Origin: Gemmatimonadota bacterium | GTDB lineage: Bacteria; Gemmatimonadota; Gemmatimonadetes; Gemmatimonadales; GWC2-71-9 | Direction of reading: 5' to 3' | Length of the DNA: 64,000 bases | Assembly: GCA_027294455.1 (NCBI GenBank) | Contig: JAPULZ010000034.1 | Span: forward strand, 1-64,000 | Shown: positions 33,616 to 42,982 of the stretch, one piece after another | How positions within the stretch are numbered: the first letter of the stretch is position 1 | Layout of the letters: each line of letters opens with the position of its first letter | The notes under the pieces: generated by a model | The model's database searches: none | What the model was told of the DNA's origin: nothing | What the model saw: the letters and a program-made list of their open reading frames with translations, nothing else | Translations under genes and position numbers: made by a program

Positions 33616-36330
33616 ATGACCCCCGGATTGTCGTTTCTCAGGTTGATCGGCCTCCTCGTGCCCTCCCGCGAGCGCGCCGCATGGATACGGGAGTGGACGG
33701 CCGAGCTCCACTACTCGTGGCACCGGCAGGGCCCGCGACACGGCATCCGTGCCCCCGGCGGAGCGCCTGCTCCACGTCCCGTCTCCCGCATCGCGATCCT
33801 TTTCCGCTGCCTCGGCGCATTGGAAGACGCGCTGTGGCTGCGCATTCGCAGGAGGAACAAGACCATGCTGGTGCAGGACGTCAAATACGCCATCCGCTCG
33901 TTCGCCAGGAGCCCCGGCTTCACGGCCGTCACGGTCCTGACGCTGGCCCTCGGCATCGGTGCCAACACGGCCATCTTCACCCTCGTGGACGCGGTGCTGC
34001 TGCGACCGTTGCCCGTGCACGAGCCGTCGCAGCTCACCGACATCTACACGAGTTGCCGGCGTGGCTTCCCCTACTGCTCCACCTCGTACCCGGATTTCGT
34101 GGATTACCGGGATCGCAATCGCTCGTTTGCCGACATGGCGGCCTTCGCCGGGATGACGGTTTCGCTCCAGGACGGTGACGCGGTGGAACTCATGGGCGCC
34201 ATGCTCGTCACGGGAAACTACTTCGGTCTGCTGGGCGTGAACGCGGTGCTGGGGCGCACGATCATCCCGGACGACGATCGACTCGGTGACGCCAAGGCTG
34301 TCATCGTCTTGAGTCATCGCATGTGGATGAACGAGTTTGCGGGCGACGAGGATGTGATCGGCCGAGACTTTCGCCTGAACCGCGCGCCGTACACCGTGAT
34401 CGGGGTGGCACCCAAGGGTTTTCGCGGGACGAGACTCAACCAATCGCCCGACATGTGGATCCCGTTTTCGAGCCTACCACTCATCGACACCCGCAACCCG
34501 CCGTTCGACGTGCTCCCCGAACGCGGCTTCCGTTGGATCGGCGGCACCATCGGGCGCCGGCTGCCCGGGGTCACCGTGGCACAAGCCCGGGCGGACATGC
34601 TCAGCGTCTCCGATCGCCTGGCCGAGGAAACCAACCGCGCCGGCCGAACGATCACCACCGAGGCCACCCGCACGTTCACGCTTCCCGCAGCCACCACCGG
34701 ACGGGACATCGTCCGGTTCGCAACTCTCCTGATGGTCGTCGTGGGAGCGGTCTTGCTCATCACATGCGCCAACATCGCGAACCTGCTCTTGGCCCGCGCC
34801 AGCGCCCGGCGCCGGGAGATCGGTGTGCGCATCGCCCTCGGCGCGGGCCGCGCCCGCCTGGTGCGACAGCTCCTGACCGAGAGCGTCATCTTGTCGGTGA
34901 CCGGCGCCGCTGCCGCGCTGTTCGTGGCGTCCGTGGGACTGAAGTTTCTCTCGGGTTACGCCCTGCCCGGGTTCGTCTCCATTGCCTCGTTGGAATTGGC
35001 TCTCGACGGACGGGTGCTGGCCTTCACTGCGATGATCGCCGTCGTCACGGGCGTGCTGTTCGGACTCGTGCCGGCCCTCCAGACGACGACCCCCAATCTC
35101 TCCGACGCGCTCAGGCAACAGTCATCCGACGCGCGGTCCCGCGGGATCATGCGAACCAGGGGCATTCTGCTGTCGTTCCAGACGGCGATGGCCCTCGTGC
35201 TGTTGATCGGCGCCGGCCTGTTCGTGCGCAGCTTGAAGAACGGCCTCAACGCCGACGTGGGGTTCACGACCCGCAACCTCGCCATGGCTTCGTTCGATCT
35301 GTCGTTGCTGCAATACTCCCAACCGGCTGTCTCCCGGTTCCTCCGCGATTTGACCGTCCGGTCCATCGGGGTTCCCGGCGCCAGGGAGGTGACCACCTCG
35401 GTGTACCCACCCCTGGCCGGTAGCGGGTCCGGCTTCTTCATCAACATCCCCGGCCATATCCCGGCGGCTGGCGAAGAAATGCGCATCGAAGCCAACTGGG
35501 TCGGGCCGCGCTACTTCCGGACGTTGGGGATTCCCCTCATCAACGGGCGAGACTTCACGGAGCAGGACATGGCCGGCGCGCCGATCGTGGCGGTGATCAA
35601 CGAGACGATGGCCCGGCGCTGGTGGCCCGGAGAAGACCCCGTGGGGCGGACTTTTCGGCTGAACTCCGATGGCAGCGGGCCCGAGGCGTTGATCGTCGGA
35701 CTGGCGCAGGACGTCACCTACGGTTTGGCAGACGCCCCCGAGCCTTTCATCTACTATCCGATCCATCAGTTCATGGATCGAGCCGCGGGTGGGTCCATCC
35801 AGCTCCTGGTGTCCACGAACGACGCGCCGGTCAACACGCTTCCGCTGCTGCGCAATCATCTGCGCGAGCTCGAGCCCAACCTGGCCATTCCGGAACTGAC
35901 CACCTTGGAGAGCCGCTTCGAGGAATTCCTCATGCCGCAACGCATGGGCACTATGCTCCTCTCGTCGCTGGGAGGCCTCACGGTATTGCTCGCGGTCGTC
36001 GGGATCTCCGGCGTGGTGGGATACGCCGTGAATCAGCGCCGCAAGGAGATCGGCATCCGGATCACCCTGGGCGCCGCGCGCCGGCACGTGCTCGGCGTCA
36101 TGGTCCGCGGTGCGGTGATTCCCGTGGCTGTTGGGTTGGCCGTAGGATTGATGGCCGCCGCAAGCGTCACGAGGTTCATCACGAACTTCATGTTCAACGT
36201 GCGGGCAACCGATCCCGTGACGTTCCTCGTGGTCCCGGCGATCATGGCGATCGTGGCCATCGTAGCCGCCTACTTCCCGGCCCGCCGCGCCACTCGCATC
36301 AATCCAACGGAGGCCTTGCGAGCCGAGTGA
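33616..36330 (+). CDS. ADOP-type ABC permease (FtsX/MacB fold, N-terminal extension)
   Basis: A 904-residue protein. The N-terminal ~80 residues (LLVPSRERAAWIREWTAEL) match the cytoplasmic extension of acidobacterial-type duplicated orphan permeases. Then follow two copies of the MacB periplasmic plus FtsX unit: DVKYAIRSFARSPGFTAVTVLTLALGIGAN and later RGILLSFQTAMALVLLIGAGL, each followed by three further helices with ARRREIGVRIALGA and NQRRKEIGIRITLGA coupling loops. No ATPase gene is adjacent. It is co-transcribed with padR. The substrate is unknown. Confidence 0.9.
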   Translation: MTPGLSFLRLIGLLVPSRERAAWIREWTAELHYSWHRQGPRHGIRAPGGAPAPRPVSRIAILFRCLGALEDALWLRIRRRNKTMLVQDVKYAIRSFARSPGFTAVTVLTLALGIGANTAIFTLVDAVLLRPLPVHEPSQLTDIYTSCRRGFPYCSTSYPDFVDYRDRNRSFADMAAFAGMTVSLQDGDAVELMGAMLVTGNYFGLLGVNAVLGRTIIPDDDRLGDAKAVIVLSHRMWMNEFAGDEDVIGRDFRLNRAPYTVIGVAPKGFRGTRLNQSPDMWIPFSSLPLIDTRNPPFDVLPERGFRWIGGTIGRRLPGVTVAQARADMLSVSDRLAEETNRAGRTITTEATRTFTLPAATTGRDIVRFATLLMVVVGAVLLITCANIANLLLARASARRREIGVRIALGAGRARLVRQLLTESVILSVTGAAAALFVASVGLKFLSGYALPGFVSIASLELALDGRVLAFTAMIAVVTGVLFGLVPALQTTTPNLSDALRQQSSDARSRGIMRTRGILLSFQTAMALVLLIGAGLFVRSLKNGLNADVGFTTRNLAMASFDLSLLQYSQPAVSRFLRDLTVRSIGVPGAREVTTSVYPPLAGSGSGFFINIPGHIPAAGEEMRIEANWVGPRYFRTLGIPLINGRDFTEQDMAGAPIVAVINETMARRWWPGEDPVGRTFRLNSDGSGPEALIVGLAQDVTYGLADAPEPFIYYPIHQFMDRAAGGSIQLLVSTNDAPVNTLPLLRNHLRELEPNLAIPELTTLESRFEEFLMPQRMGTMLLSSLGGLTVLLAVVGISGVVGYAVNQRRKEIGIRITLGAARRHVLGVMVRGAVIPVAVGLAVGLMAAASVTRFITNFMFNVRATDPVTFLVVPAIMAIVAIVAAYFPARRATRINPTEALRAE

Positions 36331-36382
36331 ACTGGGCGGTGGGAGCGGCCCGGGCACTCGATGCGGGGCCGGGCGGCGGTGC

Positions 36383-37330
36383 TCAGACGACCGCCGCCGA
36401 GCTCCTCACGGGCGTCAACCACAGGTGCTGGTCGTCGGCTTCGCCCCGGGCGATATCCAAGAACCGCCACTGCAACTGCCGCGTGATGGGCCCGCACTTG
36501 CCGGCACCCACGGTGATCCGGTCGACGCTCCGGATGGGGGTGACCTCCGACGCCGTGCCCGTGAAGAACAGTTCGTCGGCCGTGTAAAGCGCCTCGCGGG
36601 GCACGGCCTGCCGGCGAGTCGGGATATTCAGATCGTCGGCGATCGTGAGGATGCTGTCCTTCGTGATTCCTGAGAGCGCAACGCCTTCGGCCGCGGGGGA
36701 GATCAACACTCCGTCCCGCACCAGGAAGATGTTTTGCCCGCTGCCCTCGCTCACCAGACCGCCGGGCCCGAGGGCGATGGCCTCGATGTAGCCACTGGCC
36801 AGGGCGTCCATCTTGATGAGCTGGGCGTTGGTGTAGTGGCCGGCGGCCTTGGCTTCGACGGGGAACGTGTTGGGCTGCATGCGATTCCAGCTGGAAACGC
36901 AGACGTCCACCCCTTGCTCCAGCGCATCCTCGCCCAAATACGTCCCCCAGGGCCAGGCCGCGATCCACGTCTCGATGGGGCTGCCTTCCGGGTCCATTCC
37001 GGCGGCGCCGTACCCGCGCATGACGATGGGCCGGACATAGCACTCCTCGAGGCCGTTTTTCTCGATGAGCGTCGTGCACGCAGTGGTGAGCTCTTCGGCG
37101 GAGTAGGGCAACTCCATCCGATAAATGTGACACGAATCTCTGAGCCGCCGCAGGTGCTCCGGCAACCGAAACACCGCCGGCCCGTTGGCAGTCTTGTAGC
37201 AGCGAATCCCCTCGAACACCGACGCCCCGAACTGCATCGCGAGACTCAACACGTGCACCTTAGCATCCGCCCACGGCACAAACTCACCGTCGTGCCAGAT
37301 CCAATCGGCCTCTACTAGCTTGCTAGACAT
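36383..37330 (-). CDS. ilvE: Branched-chain amino acid aminotransferase
   Basis: A 315-residue fold-type IV PLP enzyme. FGASVFEGIRCYKT, VRPIVMRGYG, the PLP-lysine region VEAKAAGHYTNAQL, LVSEGSGQNIFLV and FFTGTASEVTPI are all present and in order for IlvE. It interconverts branched-chain amino acids and 2-oxoacids with glutamate as partner. The ATG at 37330 gives the usual N-terminus (WIWHDGEFVPWADAKVHVL). It is convergent with the permease gene and 55 nt downstream of an SDR gene on its own strand. Confidence 0.94.
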   Translation of the reverse strand: MSSKLVEADWIWHDGEFVPWADAKVHVLSLAMQFGASVFEGIRCYKTANGPAVFRLPEHLRRLRDSCHIYRMELPYSAEELTTACTTLIEKNGLEECYVRPIVMRGYGAAGMDPEGSPIETWIAAWPWGTYLGEDALEQGVDVCVSSWNRMQPNTFPVEAKAAGHYTNAQLIKMDALASGYIEAIALGPGGLVSEGSGQNIFLVRDGVLISPAAEGVALSGITKDSILTIADDLNIPTRRQAVPREALYTADELFFTGTASEVTPIRSVDRITVGAGKCGPITRQLQWRFLDIARGEADDQHLWLTPVRSSAAVV

Positions 37331-37385
37331 CAAACGCCCCCATTGCTTTCCTCGATCGTGGTCATTGAGATATGAAACGTCCCGG

Positions 37386-38177
37386 TCACAGGAGCGAGCG
37401 GATCCGCCCACCATCCACCGGGATCGACGTGCCCGTAATGTAGCTCGCCCGCTCCGAAACTAGGAACGCCGCGAGCGCGGCGAACTCCTGGGGCTCCCCC
37501 ACCCGGCCGAGGGGAATGAGACTCGCCCATTCCCTTATGGCTTCCTCGACCGTGATGCCCTTCTGTTCGGCCATGCGCCCGGCCAACTGCTCGAGCCGCT
37601 GGGTCCGCGTGTATCCCGGCATGATGTTGTTGACCGTGATGCCGAACGATCCCACTTCGTTGGCCAGCGTGCGCGCAAAACCGGTGACGGCAGCCCTGAC
37701 CGCGTTGGAGAGGATGAGGTTGTCGACGGGTTGCTTCACCGCGATCGACGTGACGTTGAGAATCCGGCCCCACCGGCGTTCCTTCATGCCCGGCAACACG
37801 GCACGCACCAGGTTGAGAACGCTGTCGAGATTCTGCCGCACGGCCATGGTCCAATCTTCCGGCGAATGGTCCTCGAACTTCCCGGCTGGAGGTCCCCCCG
37901 TGTTGGTCACGAGAATGTCGATGCGTCCGAACCGCTCGATGCCCCGTTCCACCAACCGGTCCACCTGGGCCGGGTCCGAGAGATCCGTCGAGAGGGCGAG
38001 GACGCCGGCTCCCGTCTCGCGCTCGATGGCCCCTTGGGCATCCTGCAGAGCCGATTCTTCCCGGGCGCACAGCACGAGCTGAGTCCCCTCGGCGCCGAGC
38101 TCTTCGGCAACGGCCCGCCCGAGGCCCCGACTCGACGCCGCCACCAACGCCACCTTGCCGTCAAGTCCCAGATTCAT
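37386..38177 (-). CDS. SDR-family protein lacking the catalytic Tyr and Lys
   Basis: A 263-residue short-chain dehydrogenase/reductase fold. The nucleotide loop is AASSRGLG and NTGG replaces NNAG. The catalytic Ser is present in NVTSI, but the residues 13 and 17 positions later, normally Tyr and Lys, are Ser and Arg (LSNAVRAAV). Related proteins with an LSNxxR signature occur in other bacteria, so this is a subfamily rather than a recent mutation. Activity as an oxidoreductase is doubtful. It lies 2 nt after the cupin gene, so the two are co-translated. Confidence 0.88.
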   Translation of the reverse strand: MNLGLDGKVALVAASSRGLGRAVAEELGAEGTQLVLCAREESALQDAQGAIERETGAGVLALSTDLSDPAQVDRLVERGIERFGRIDILVTNTGGPPAGKFEDHSPEDWTMAVRQNLDSVLNLVRAVLPGMKERRWGRILNVTSIAVKQPVDNLILSNAVRAAVTGFARTLANEVGSFGITVNNIMPGYTRTQRLEQLAGRMAEQKGITVEEAIREWASLIPLGRVGEPQEFAALAAFLVSERASYITGTSIPVDGGRIRSLL

Positions 38178-38179
38178 GG

Positions 38180-38551
38180 CTATTGCTCGTGGAAGTACGT
38201 GTCCGTGCCGTCCAACCAGTCGCTCCGGGGTGGACTGAAGACGTCGACGTCCAGCGTGTCCTCGATGGCCTTCGCCTTGTGCGGCACGTTGGGGGGTATG
38301 TGGAGGACCTCCCCGGCGTGCACGACCACCTCCTCCTTTTCATCCTCGCCGATCCAAAAGTGGAGGCCACCCTCGAGGACGTAGGTGATCTGTTCGTTAT
38401 CGTGCGAATGCCGCGGCACCACCGCGCCTTTCTTCAAGTAGACGTGGGCCAGCATCACCCGCTCGCCGGTCACCAACCGGCGAGCGATGACGTCGGTCAC
38501 TTTCTCCTTCGGCATGTCGTCCCAACGAAACAGTGTGACAGACGAGCCCAT
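38180..38551 (-). CDS. Single-domain cupin
   Basis: About 123 residues. Cupin motif 1 is PRHSHDNEQITYVLEGGLHF (His, His, Glu) and motif 2 is PPNVPHKAKAIED (His), giving a complete 3-His/1-Glu metal site. Three consecutive ATGs are possible; the third (38551) sits 6 nt after AAAGGGAG and is preferred. It may be a small dioxygenase or sugar isomerase-like protein, or a sensor. It leads an operon with the atypical SDR and probably ilvE. Confidence 0.88.
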   Translation of the reverse strand: MGSSVTLFRWDDMPKEKVTDVIARRLVTGERVMLAHVYLKKGAVVPRHSHDNEQITYVLEGGLHFWIGEDEKEEVVVHAGEVLHIPPNVPHKAKAIEDTLDVDVFSPPRSDWLDGTDTYFHEQ

Positions 38552-38647
38552 CATCATCTCCCTTTTTGCAGGCATCTACATCTAGTAACGCGAATGGTGG
38601 CAAGGGAATTTAAGGCGGTACGGTAGCCCGGCGGTAGGGCGGCCCGC

Positions 38648-41089
38648 CTATTCTTCTTTCAACGCCTTGATTGGCTCCACCTTGAGTGCGCGGCGAGCCG
38701 GCACCAGGCAGGCCAGCAACCCGACGCAAGCCAGCACCGCGGTGACGGCCACGTAGATCGGCAAGTCGATGGCGGAGACGCCGTAGAAGCGGTGTGCCAT
38801 CGTGCGGGTCACAACGAAGGCGCCGAATAGACCCACCGCGACCCCCATGCCGATCATCCAGAATCCCCTTCGCAACACCAGCTTCAACACGGCCAGGGGC
38901 CCGGCGCCGAGGGCTATGCGCACACTGATCTCGTTGATCCGGCTCGCGACTGCGTGGGAAATCACACCGTAGAGGCCGACGGCGGCCAGGACCAGCGCCA
39001 GCAAACCGTAGGAGCCGAGTTGCATGGAGGCAAATCGGGTCAGGGCCACCTCCCGTTCGATCAATTCGTCGAACGACGACATGTTGAAGACGGGCACATC
39101 CGGATCGATGCGGCGAAACTCGCGACGCACCGGCTCGGCGATCATGAGCGGATCGACGCTCGCCCGCACCGCGATGTCGAACCGCAACACGGGAACTTGA
39201 TAGAGCGGAAAATACAGGTCGGCGCCGTCAAACCCTCCCGTCTCGTCGACCAGTCGCCGATGCCTCACGTCTGCGACGATCCCGACGACCGTGTACCAAT
39301 CGGAATCGCTTTCCGCGAGACCGATCCGCTTGCCGATCACGTCCTTTCCCGGCCACGCGCGCCGCACCATCGTTGCGCTCACCACGACCACCCGCGGTGC
39401 CTCGTAGGTGTCCCGCGACGACAACGACCGGCCCGCCAAAATGGGGATGCCCATGGTGGCAAAGAAATTCGGCGTCACCTCATGCCGAAACGCGTGCATC
39501 GCCTCATCGGCAAAGGCGCGCTCGCCTTCGAGCCGCACGGTAGTCGCCTGGATCCGGCCGGACAACGGGAAACTCGACGTCATGGCCACGTCCCGAACCC
39601 CATGCAGTGAGCCGAGCCGTTCCCGCACCAACTCCGTGAACTCCTGGACCTGGCCGCGTTCGTAACGCAACCGCGGCAGCTGCACCGACAAGCTCACCAG
39701 GTTTTCCCGGTCCACGCCGGGATCGATGCGCATCTGGTGGAGGAAGCTGCGAATCATGAGCCCGGCACCCACCAGCACCACCAACGCCAGGCCCAGCTGC
39801 CCGACCACCATGACGTTGCGGATGTCCCAGAGGGGGTTGGCCTCCGACGTGGCGCGGGAGATGTTGCGGAGCGTCTCCGCCACCCGCGTGTCGGTCATGC
39901 GAAGGGCGGGGACCAACCCGAAGGTGAATCCCGTCAAGAGGGCCAGCAGGAACGTGAACCCGAGTGCCCGCATGTCCATGCCGAGGGTGACGTAGCTCGG
40001 AAGCGAAATCGGATTCATGGCTGAAAGCAGCTCCATCGTCCACATGGCCACGAGCAAGCCGAGGGCGCCGCCGAGCATCGCGAGGGTGACACTCTCGGTG
40101 AGCAGGTACCGGACGATGCGTCCCCGGCTGGCCCCCACCGCCTGCCGCAGCGCGAGCTCCTTGCGGCGGGCGATGTCTCGCGCGAAACGAAGATTGGCCA
40201 CGTTGACGCAGGCAATGAGTAACACGACCGCCACGGCCACCAGCACCAACACAGCGGCGTCTTTCGCCGGTCCGAGGATCTCCTCTTCGAGCGGGATCGC
40301 CGTCACCCAACGGTTGCGGTGGGCGACCGGGTACTCCTCCTGGAGTCGTGCCGCGATGACCGCCAGCTCGGAATTGGCCTCGGCCAGACGAATCTCCGGC
40401 GCCAGGCGCGCAAGGGCCACCAGGAATCGCTGGTCCCGCCGTTCGAACAGATGTACGGGGCGGTCAGTCCGGATGACGACCTCGCTCATCAAGGGCAGCC
40501 ACACGTCCACGGTCCCGGTGATGCCGTTGAACTCCGGTCCCATCACGCCGATGACGGTCGTGGGAACTCCATTCAACCAGATCGACCGGCCCAGCAGCGT
40601 CGTGTCGGCCGCGAAGCGCCGCGTCCACAGGCCGTGGCTGATCACCGCAAGGGGTTCCTCCCGGGCGCTCTCCCCCGGCGTGAAGCGACGCCCCAGCAGG
40701 GGCCCGGTGCCCAGCACCGTGAAGTAGGTCGGCAACGTGAACGCCGCCTCGATCCGCTCCGCACCGGTGGCCCCGGTCAGGTTCACCTCGGCGTGGTCGA
40801 TGACCGCCACCGCGTCGAACGCCTCTGCCTCCTCCCACCAGGTCTGGAATTCCGGGAAGGACACCAGTCCCGGGTCGCCGGCATCCCGCTCGGCCGTGCC
40901 CATCAACCGGACGATCCGATCCGGGGACTCGAAGGGGAGCGCATCGAATATCACCGCGTTCACGACGCTGAACATCGCGGTGCTCGCCCCGATGCCCAGG
41001 GCCAACGTGGCCAGCGACACCACGGTAAACCCCGGTCGCCTGGCGACCAGGCGCAGGGCGATTCGGATATCCTGGCGAAATACGTCCAT
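38648..41089 (-). CDS. ADOP-type ABC permease without the N-terminal extension
   Basis: An 813-residue protein with the same duplicated MacB/FtsX architecture as 33616-36330: it opens with DIRIALRLVARRPGFTVVSLATLALGIGAS and later has VMVVGQLGLALVVLVGAG; coupling loops are IARRKELALRQAVGA and SRINEISVRIALGA. It lacks the ~80-residue cytoplasmic domain present in the other two, and no PadR gene is adjacent. Start ATG at 41089 follows GGGGA. No ATPase gene is nearby. Confidence 0.9.
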   Translation of the reverse strand: MDVFRQDIRIALRLVARRPGFTVVSLATLALGIGASTAMFSVVNAVIFDALPFESPDRIVRLMGTAERDAGDPGLVSFPEFQTWWEEAEAFDAVAVIDHAEVNLTGATGAERIEAAFTLPTYFTVLGTGPLLGRRFTPGESAREEPLAVISHGLWTRRFAADTTLLGRSIWLNGVPTTVIGVMGPEFNGITGTVDVWLPLMSEVVIRTDRPVHLFERRDQRFLVALARLAPEIRLAEANSELAVIAARLQEEYPVAHRNRWVTAIPLEEEILGPAKDAAVLVLVAVAVVLLIACVNVANLRFARDIARRKELALRQAVGASRGRIVRYLLTESVTLAMLGGALGLLVAMWTMELLSAMNPISLPSYVTLGMDMRALGFTFLLALLTGFTFGLVPALRMTDTRVAETLRNISRATSEANPLWDIRNVMVVGQLGLALVVLVGAGLMIRSFLHQMRIDPGVDRENLVSLSVQLPRLRYERGQVQEFTELVRERLGSLHGVRDVAMTSSFPLSGRIQATTVRLEGERAFADEAMHAFRHEVTPNFFATMGIPILAGRSLSSRDTYEAPRVVVVSATMVRRAWPGKDVIGKRIGLAESDSDWYTVVGIVADVRHRRLVDETGGFDGADLYFPLYQVPVLRFDIAVRASVDPLMIAEPVRREFRRIDPDVPVFNMSSFDELIEREVALTRFASMQLGSYGLLALVLAAVGLYGVISHAVASRINEISVRIALGAGPLAVLKLVLRRGFWMIGMGVAVGLFGAFVVTRTMAHRFYGVSAIDLPIYVAVTAVLACVGLLACLVPARRALKVEPIKALKEE

Positions 41090-41394
41090 ACGATTCCCCA
41101 AAGCTGCGCGAAGATGGGACGATTCGACCCCACCCGAAAAAAACGACCGCTCTCGGCCGTTACCTGAGGGATTGCAAGTGACGTGCCGGGGTAACGCTCC
41201 TCGGAGACACCGTATGGCCTTGATCTATAACGTTTTACGATGTCCGGGATCGAGCGCGCGCCAGGTCGTGGTGCGAGAATGGGAATGGGCGGTTCGGAAT
41301 TGAAACGACAGCGACCGGCTCGCCAGGAGACTGGCGCGAACCCATCGCGGCACCCATGATCTGGTTGAGCCATCCCGCCCGAAAGGTGACCGGT
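41090..41394. other. Divergent intergenic region between permease and serine hydrolase genes
   Basis: About 300 nt with no gene seen on either strand. It must hold the promoters of both flanking genes. TATAAC at 41226-41231 lies in an AT-rich patch centred on the palindrome AACGTT and is a possible -10 box, but no matching -35 element is clear. No terminator or palindromic repeat was found. Confidence 0.5.
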
Positions 41395-42606
41395 ATGCCC
41401 ATCGCCCCGAGGCCAAACTGGCCGCCCGCACTCGTGTTCCTCGTCCTCGCTTCCGGGTGCCAAACCGGCGGCGCAACCCAGGAAGCGCCCTGGCCCACCG
41501 ACGGCTGGGCAACCTCCACGCCCGCCGAACAAGGGCTCGTCGCCGCGCCTCTCACCGAGCTCGACGCCGCCATTCGAGGGGGAACGTACGGATACATCGA
41601 CCGCATGGTGGTGGTACGCAACGGTTATCTCGTGGTTAACGAACGATACGACAACGATTACATGACGATCAGCACCGGGTTCGACGGGATTCTGGGCTGC
41701 AGCCCGGATCGGTGCCGCGACGACTCCGCCCTGCATGAATTCAACTATTACCACCCGGACTGGCACCCCTACTATCAGGGCCGAGACGTGCACACCCTGC
41801 AGTCCGTGACGAAGTCCGTCTCGTCGGCGCTCATCGGGATCGCCATCGACCGCGGCGAGATCGCGAACACCGATGTGGCACTCTTGTCGTTCTTCGACGA
41901 CTACGACCTGTCCGGCGTCGATCCGCGATTACATCAAGCCACGCTCGACGACCTCTTGACGATGCGCACGGGAATCGAGTGGCACGAGCAAGATCGACCA
42001 CTCGACGAAACGAACACCACCACGCAACTCGAAACGGCCGAAGATTGGATCCAGTTCACGCTCGACCAGCCCTCCGACGCAGCGCCGGGCGAGAAATGGG
42101 TGTATAACAGCGGCGCCAGTCACTTGATGTCGGGCATCGTCAAGAAGGCCACTGGGCGCTACATCGACGAATACGCGGAGGACCATCTGTTCGGACCGCT
42201 GGGGATCGACGATTACCATTGGAAGAAAACCTCCAAGGGCTATCCGGATACCGAAGGGGGCTTGTACCTGCAAGCGGAGCAGCTGGCCAAGATCGCCTAC
42301 CTGTACCTGAACGGCGGCATCTGGAACGGGCAGCACATCTTGGGGAACGGCTGGGCCGAAACCTCGACGGCCGTCCACGCGGAGTCCATCAACGCCGCGG
42401 GATGGGGATACGGCTACCAGTGGTGGCGACTCGATCAGAACGACGTGGCTGTGTGGGCCGGGCTCGGCTTCGGCGGTCAGTTCCTGATCGTCATTCCCGA
42501 CCGCGAATTGATCGGGGTCATCAACAGCTGGAACCTCTTCGGCGGTTCACAGTCTTCGGTACTCGGCCCGTTCATCAACGCGTTGTTTGCGGCTGCGGCG
42601 CCGTAA
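41395..42606 (+). CDS. Serine hydrolase lipoprotein (beta-lactamase/class C-like)
   Basis: A 403-residue protein. The signal peptide ends in a perfect lipobox, VLASGC. SVTKS is the SxxK nucleophile motif, YNSG is the YxN-type motif, and the C-terminal WAGLGFGGQF supplies the third box region in place of KTG. It is a likely periplasmic esterase, D-amino-peptidase or transpeptidase-like enzyme rather than a true beta-lactamase. The ATG at 41395 follows GAAAGGTG; the longer upstream start adds a non-signal leader. Confidence 0.88.
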   Translation: MPIAPRPNWPPALVFLVLASGCQTGGATQEAPWPTDGWATSTPAEQGLVAAPLTELDAAIRGGTYGYIDRMVVVRNGYLVVNERYDNDYMTISTGFDGILGCSPDRCRDDSALHEFNYYHPDWHPYYQGRDVHTLQSVTKSVSSALIGIAIDRGEIANTDVALLSFFDDYDLSGVDPRLHQATLDDLLTMRTGIEWHEQDRPLDETNTTTQLETAEDWIQFTLDQPSDAAPGEKWVYNSGASHLMSGIVKKATGRYIDEYAEDHLFGPLGIDDYHWKKTSKGYPDTEGGLYLQAEQLAKIAYLYLNGGIWNGQHILGNGWAETSTAVHAESINAAGWGYGYQWWRLDQNDVAVWAGLGFGGQFLIVIPDRELIGVINSWNLFGGSQSSVLGPFINALFAAAAP

Positions 42607-42655
42607 CAGAGATGGCCGCGCTGGTGACGCACGACACATACAAAACGGACGGAGG

Positions 42656-42688
42656 CTGAGAGGTTGGCCTAGCCCTGCAGACTCTCAG
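42656..42688. other. Hairpin of unknown role
   Basis: CTGAGAG (42656-42662) pairs perfectly with CTCTCAG (42682-42688) around a 19-nt loop. It lies between the serine hydrolase gene and a short barrel-like reading frame and may be part of a leader. Confidence 0.4.
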
Positions 42689-42696
42689 GGAGGTAG

Positions 42697-42861
42697 TCAT
42701 GTGTCAGAGTTTGGTCCAAGGGGCTTGAGCTTGTGCGTCACACTCGCTTGGGTTATGAGTTCGCCGAACTCTGGATGGTCGATCTCGATTTGACTTGGGG
42801 TAGCATCAATTCGGCGAGCGTGTTCACCATCGGCATCAGCGTGAACATTCTCAGCCGCTAA
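42697..42861 (+). pseudogene. Possible remnant of the 3' end of an outer-membrane barrel gene
   Basis: An open frame of about 54 codons, with no good start, reads through GLELVRHTRLGYEFAEL and WMVDLDLTWGSINSA to VFTIGISVNILSR and a TAA. The alternating polar/hydrophobic pattern resembles terminal beta-barrel strands. A proper terminator follows 30 nt later, as expected for a gene end. The 5' part would be missing. It could instead be a short unrelated peptide. Confidence 0.35.
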
Positions 42862-42890
42862 CATCAAAAAAACATGTAACGCGGAACGTA

Positions 42891-42923
42891 CCCCGCGGCC
42901 TCATCAGCCGCGGGGGTTTTTTT
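42891..42923 (+). terminator. Intrinsic terminator
   Basis: Stem CCCCGCGGC (42891-42899) pairs with GCCGCGGGG (42907-42915) around a CTCATCA loop and is followed by a seven-T run at 42917-42923. It terminates transcription from the serine hydrolase side. Confidence 0.92.
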
Positions 42924-42982
42924 GCCCGTGCTCCTGAAGAACGGAGGCGGCCGCATGTACTGGACCCAACCCACGCTGGATT

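Noticed and set aside
41395-42606. Serine hydrolase as an antibiotic-resistance beta-lactamase
   Set aside because: It has SxxK and YxN-type motifs but no clear KTG box, and its lipoprotein form fits the broad esterase/peptidase class better.
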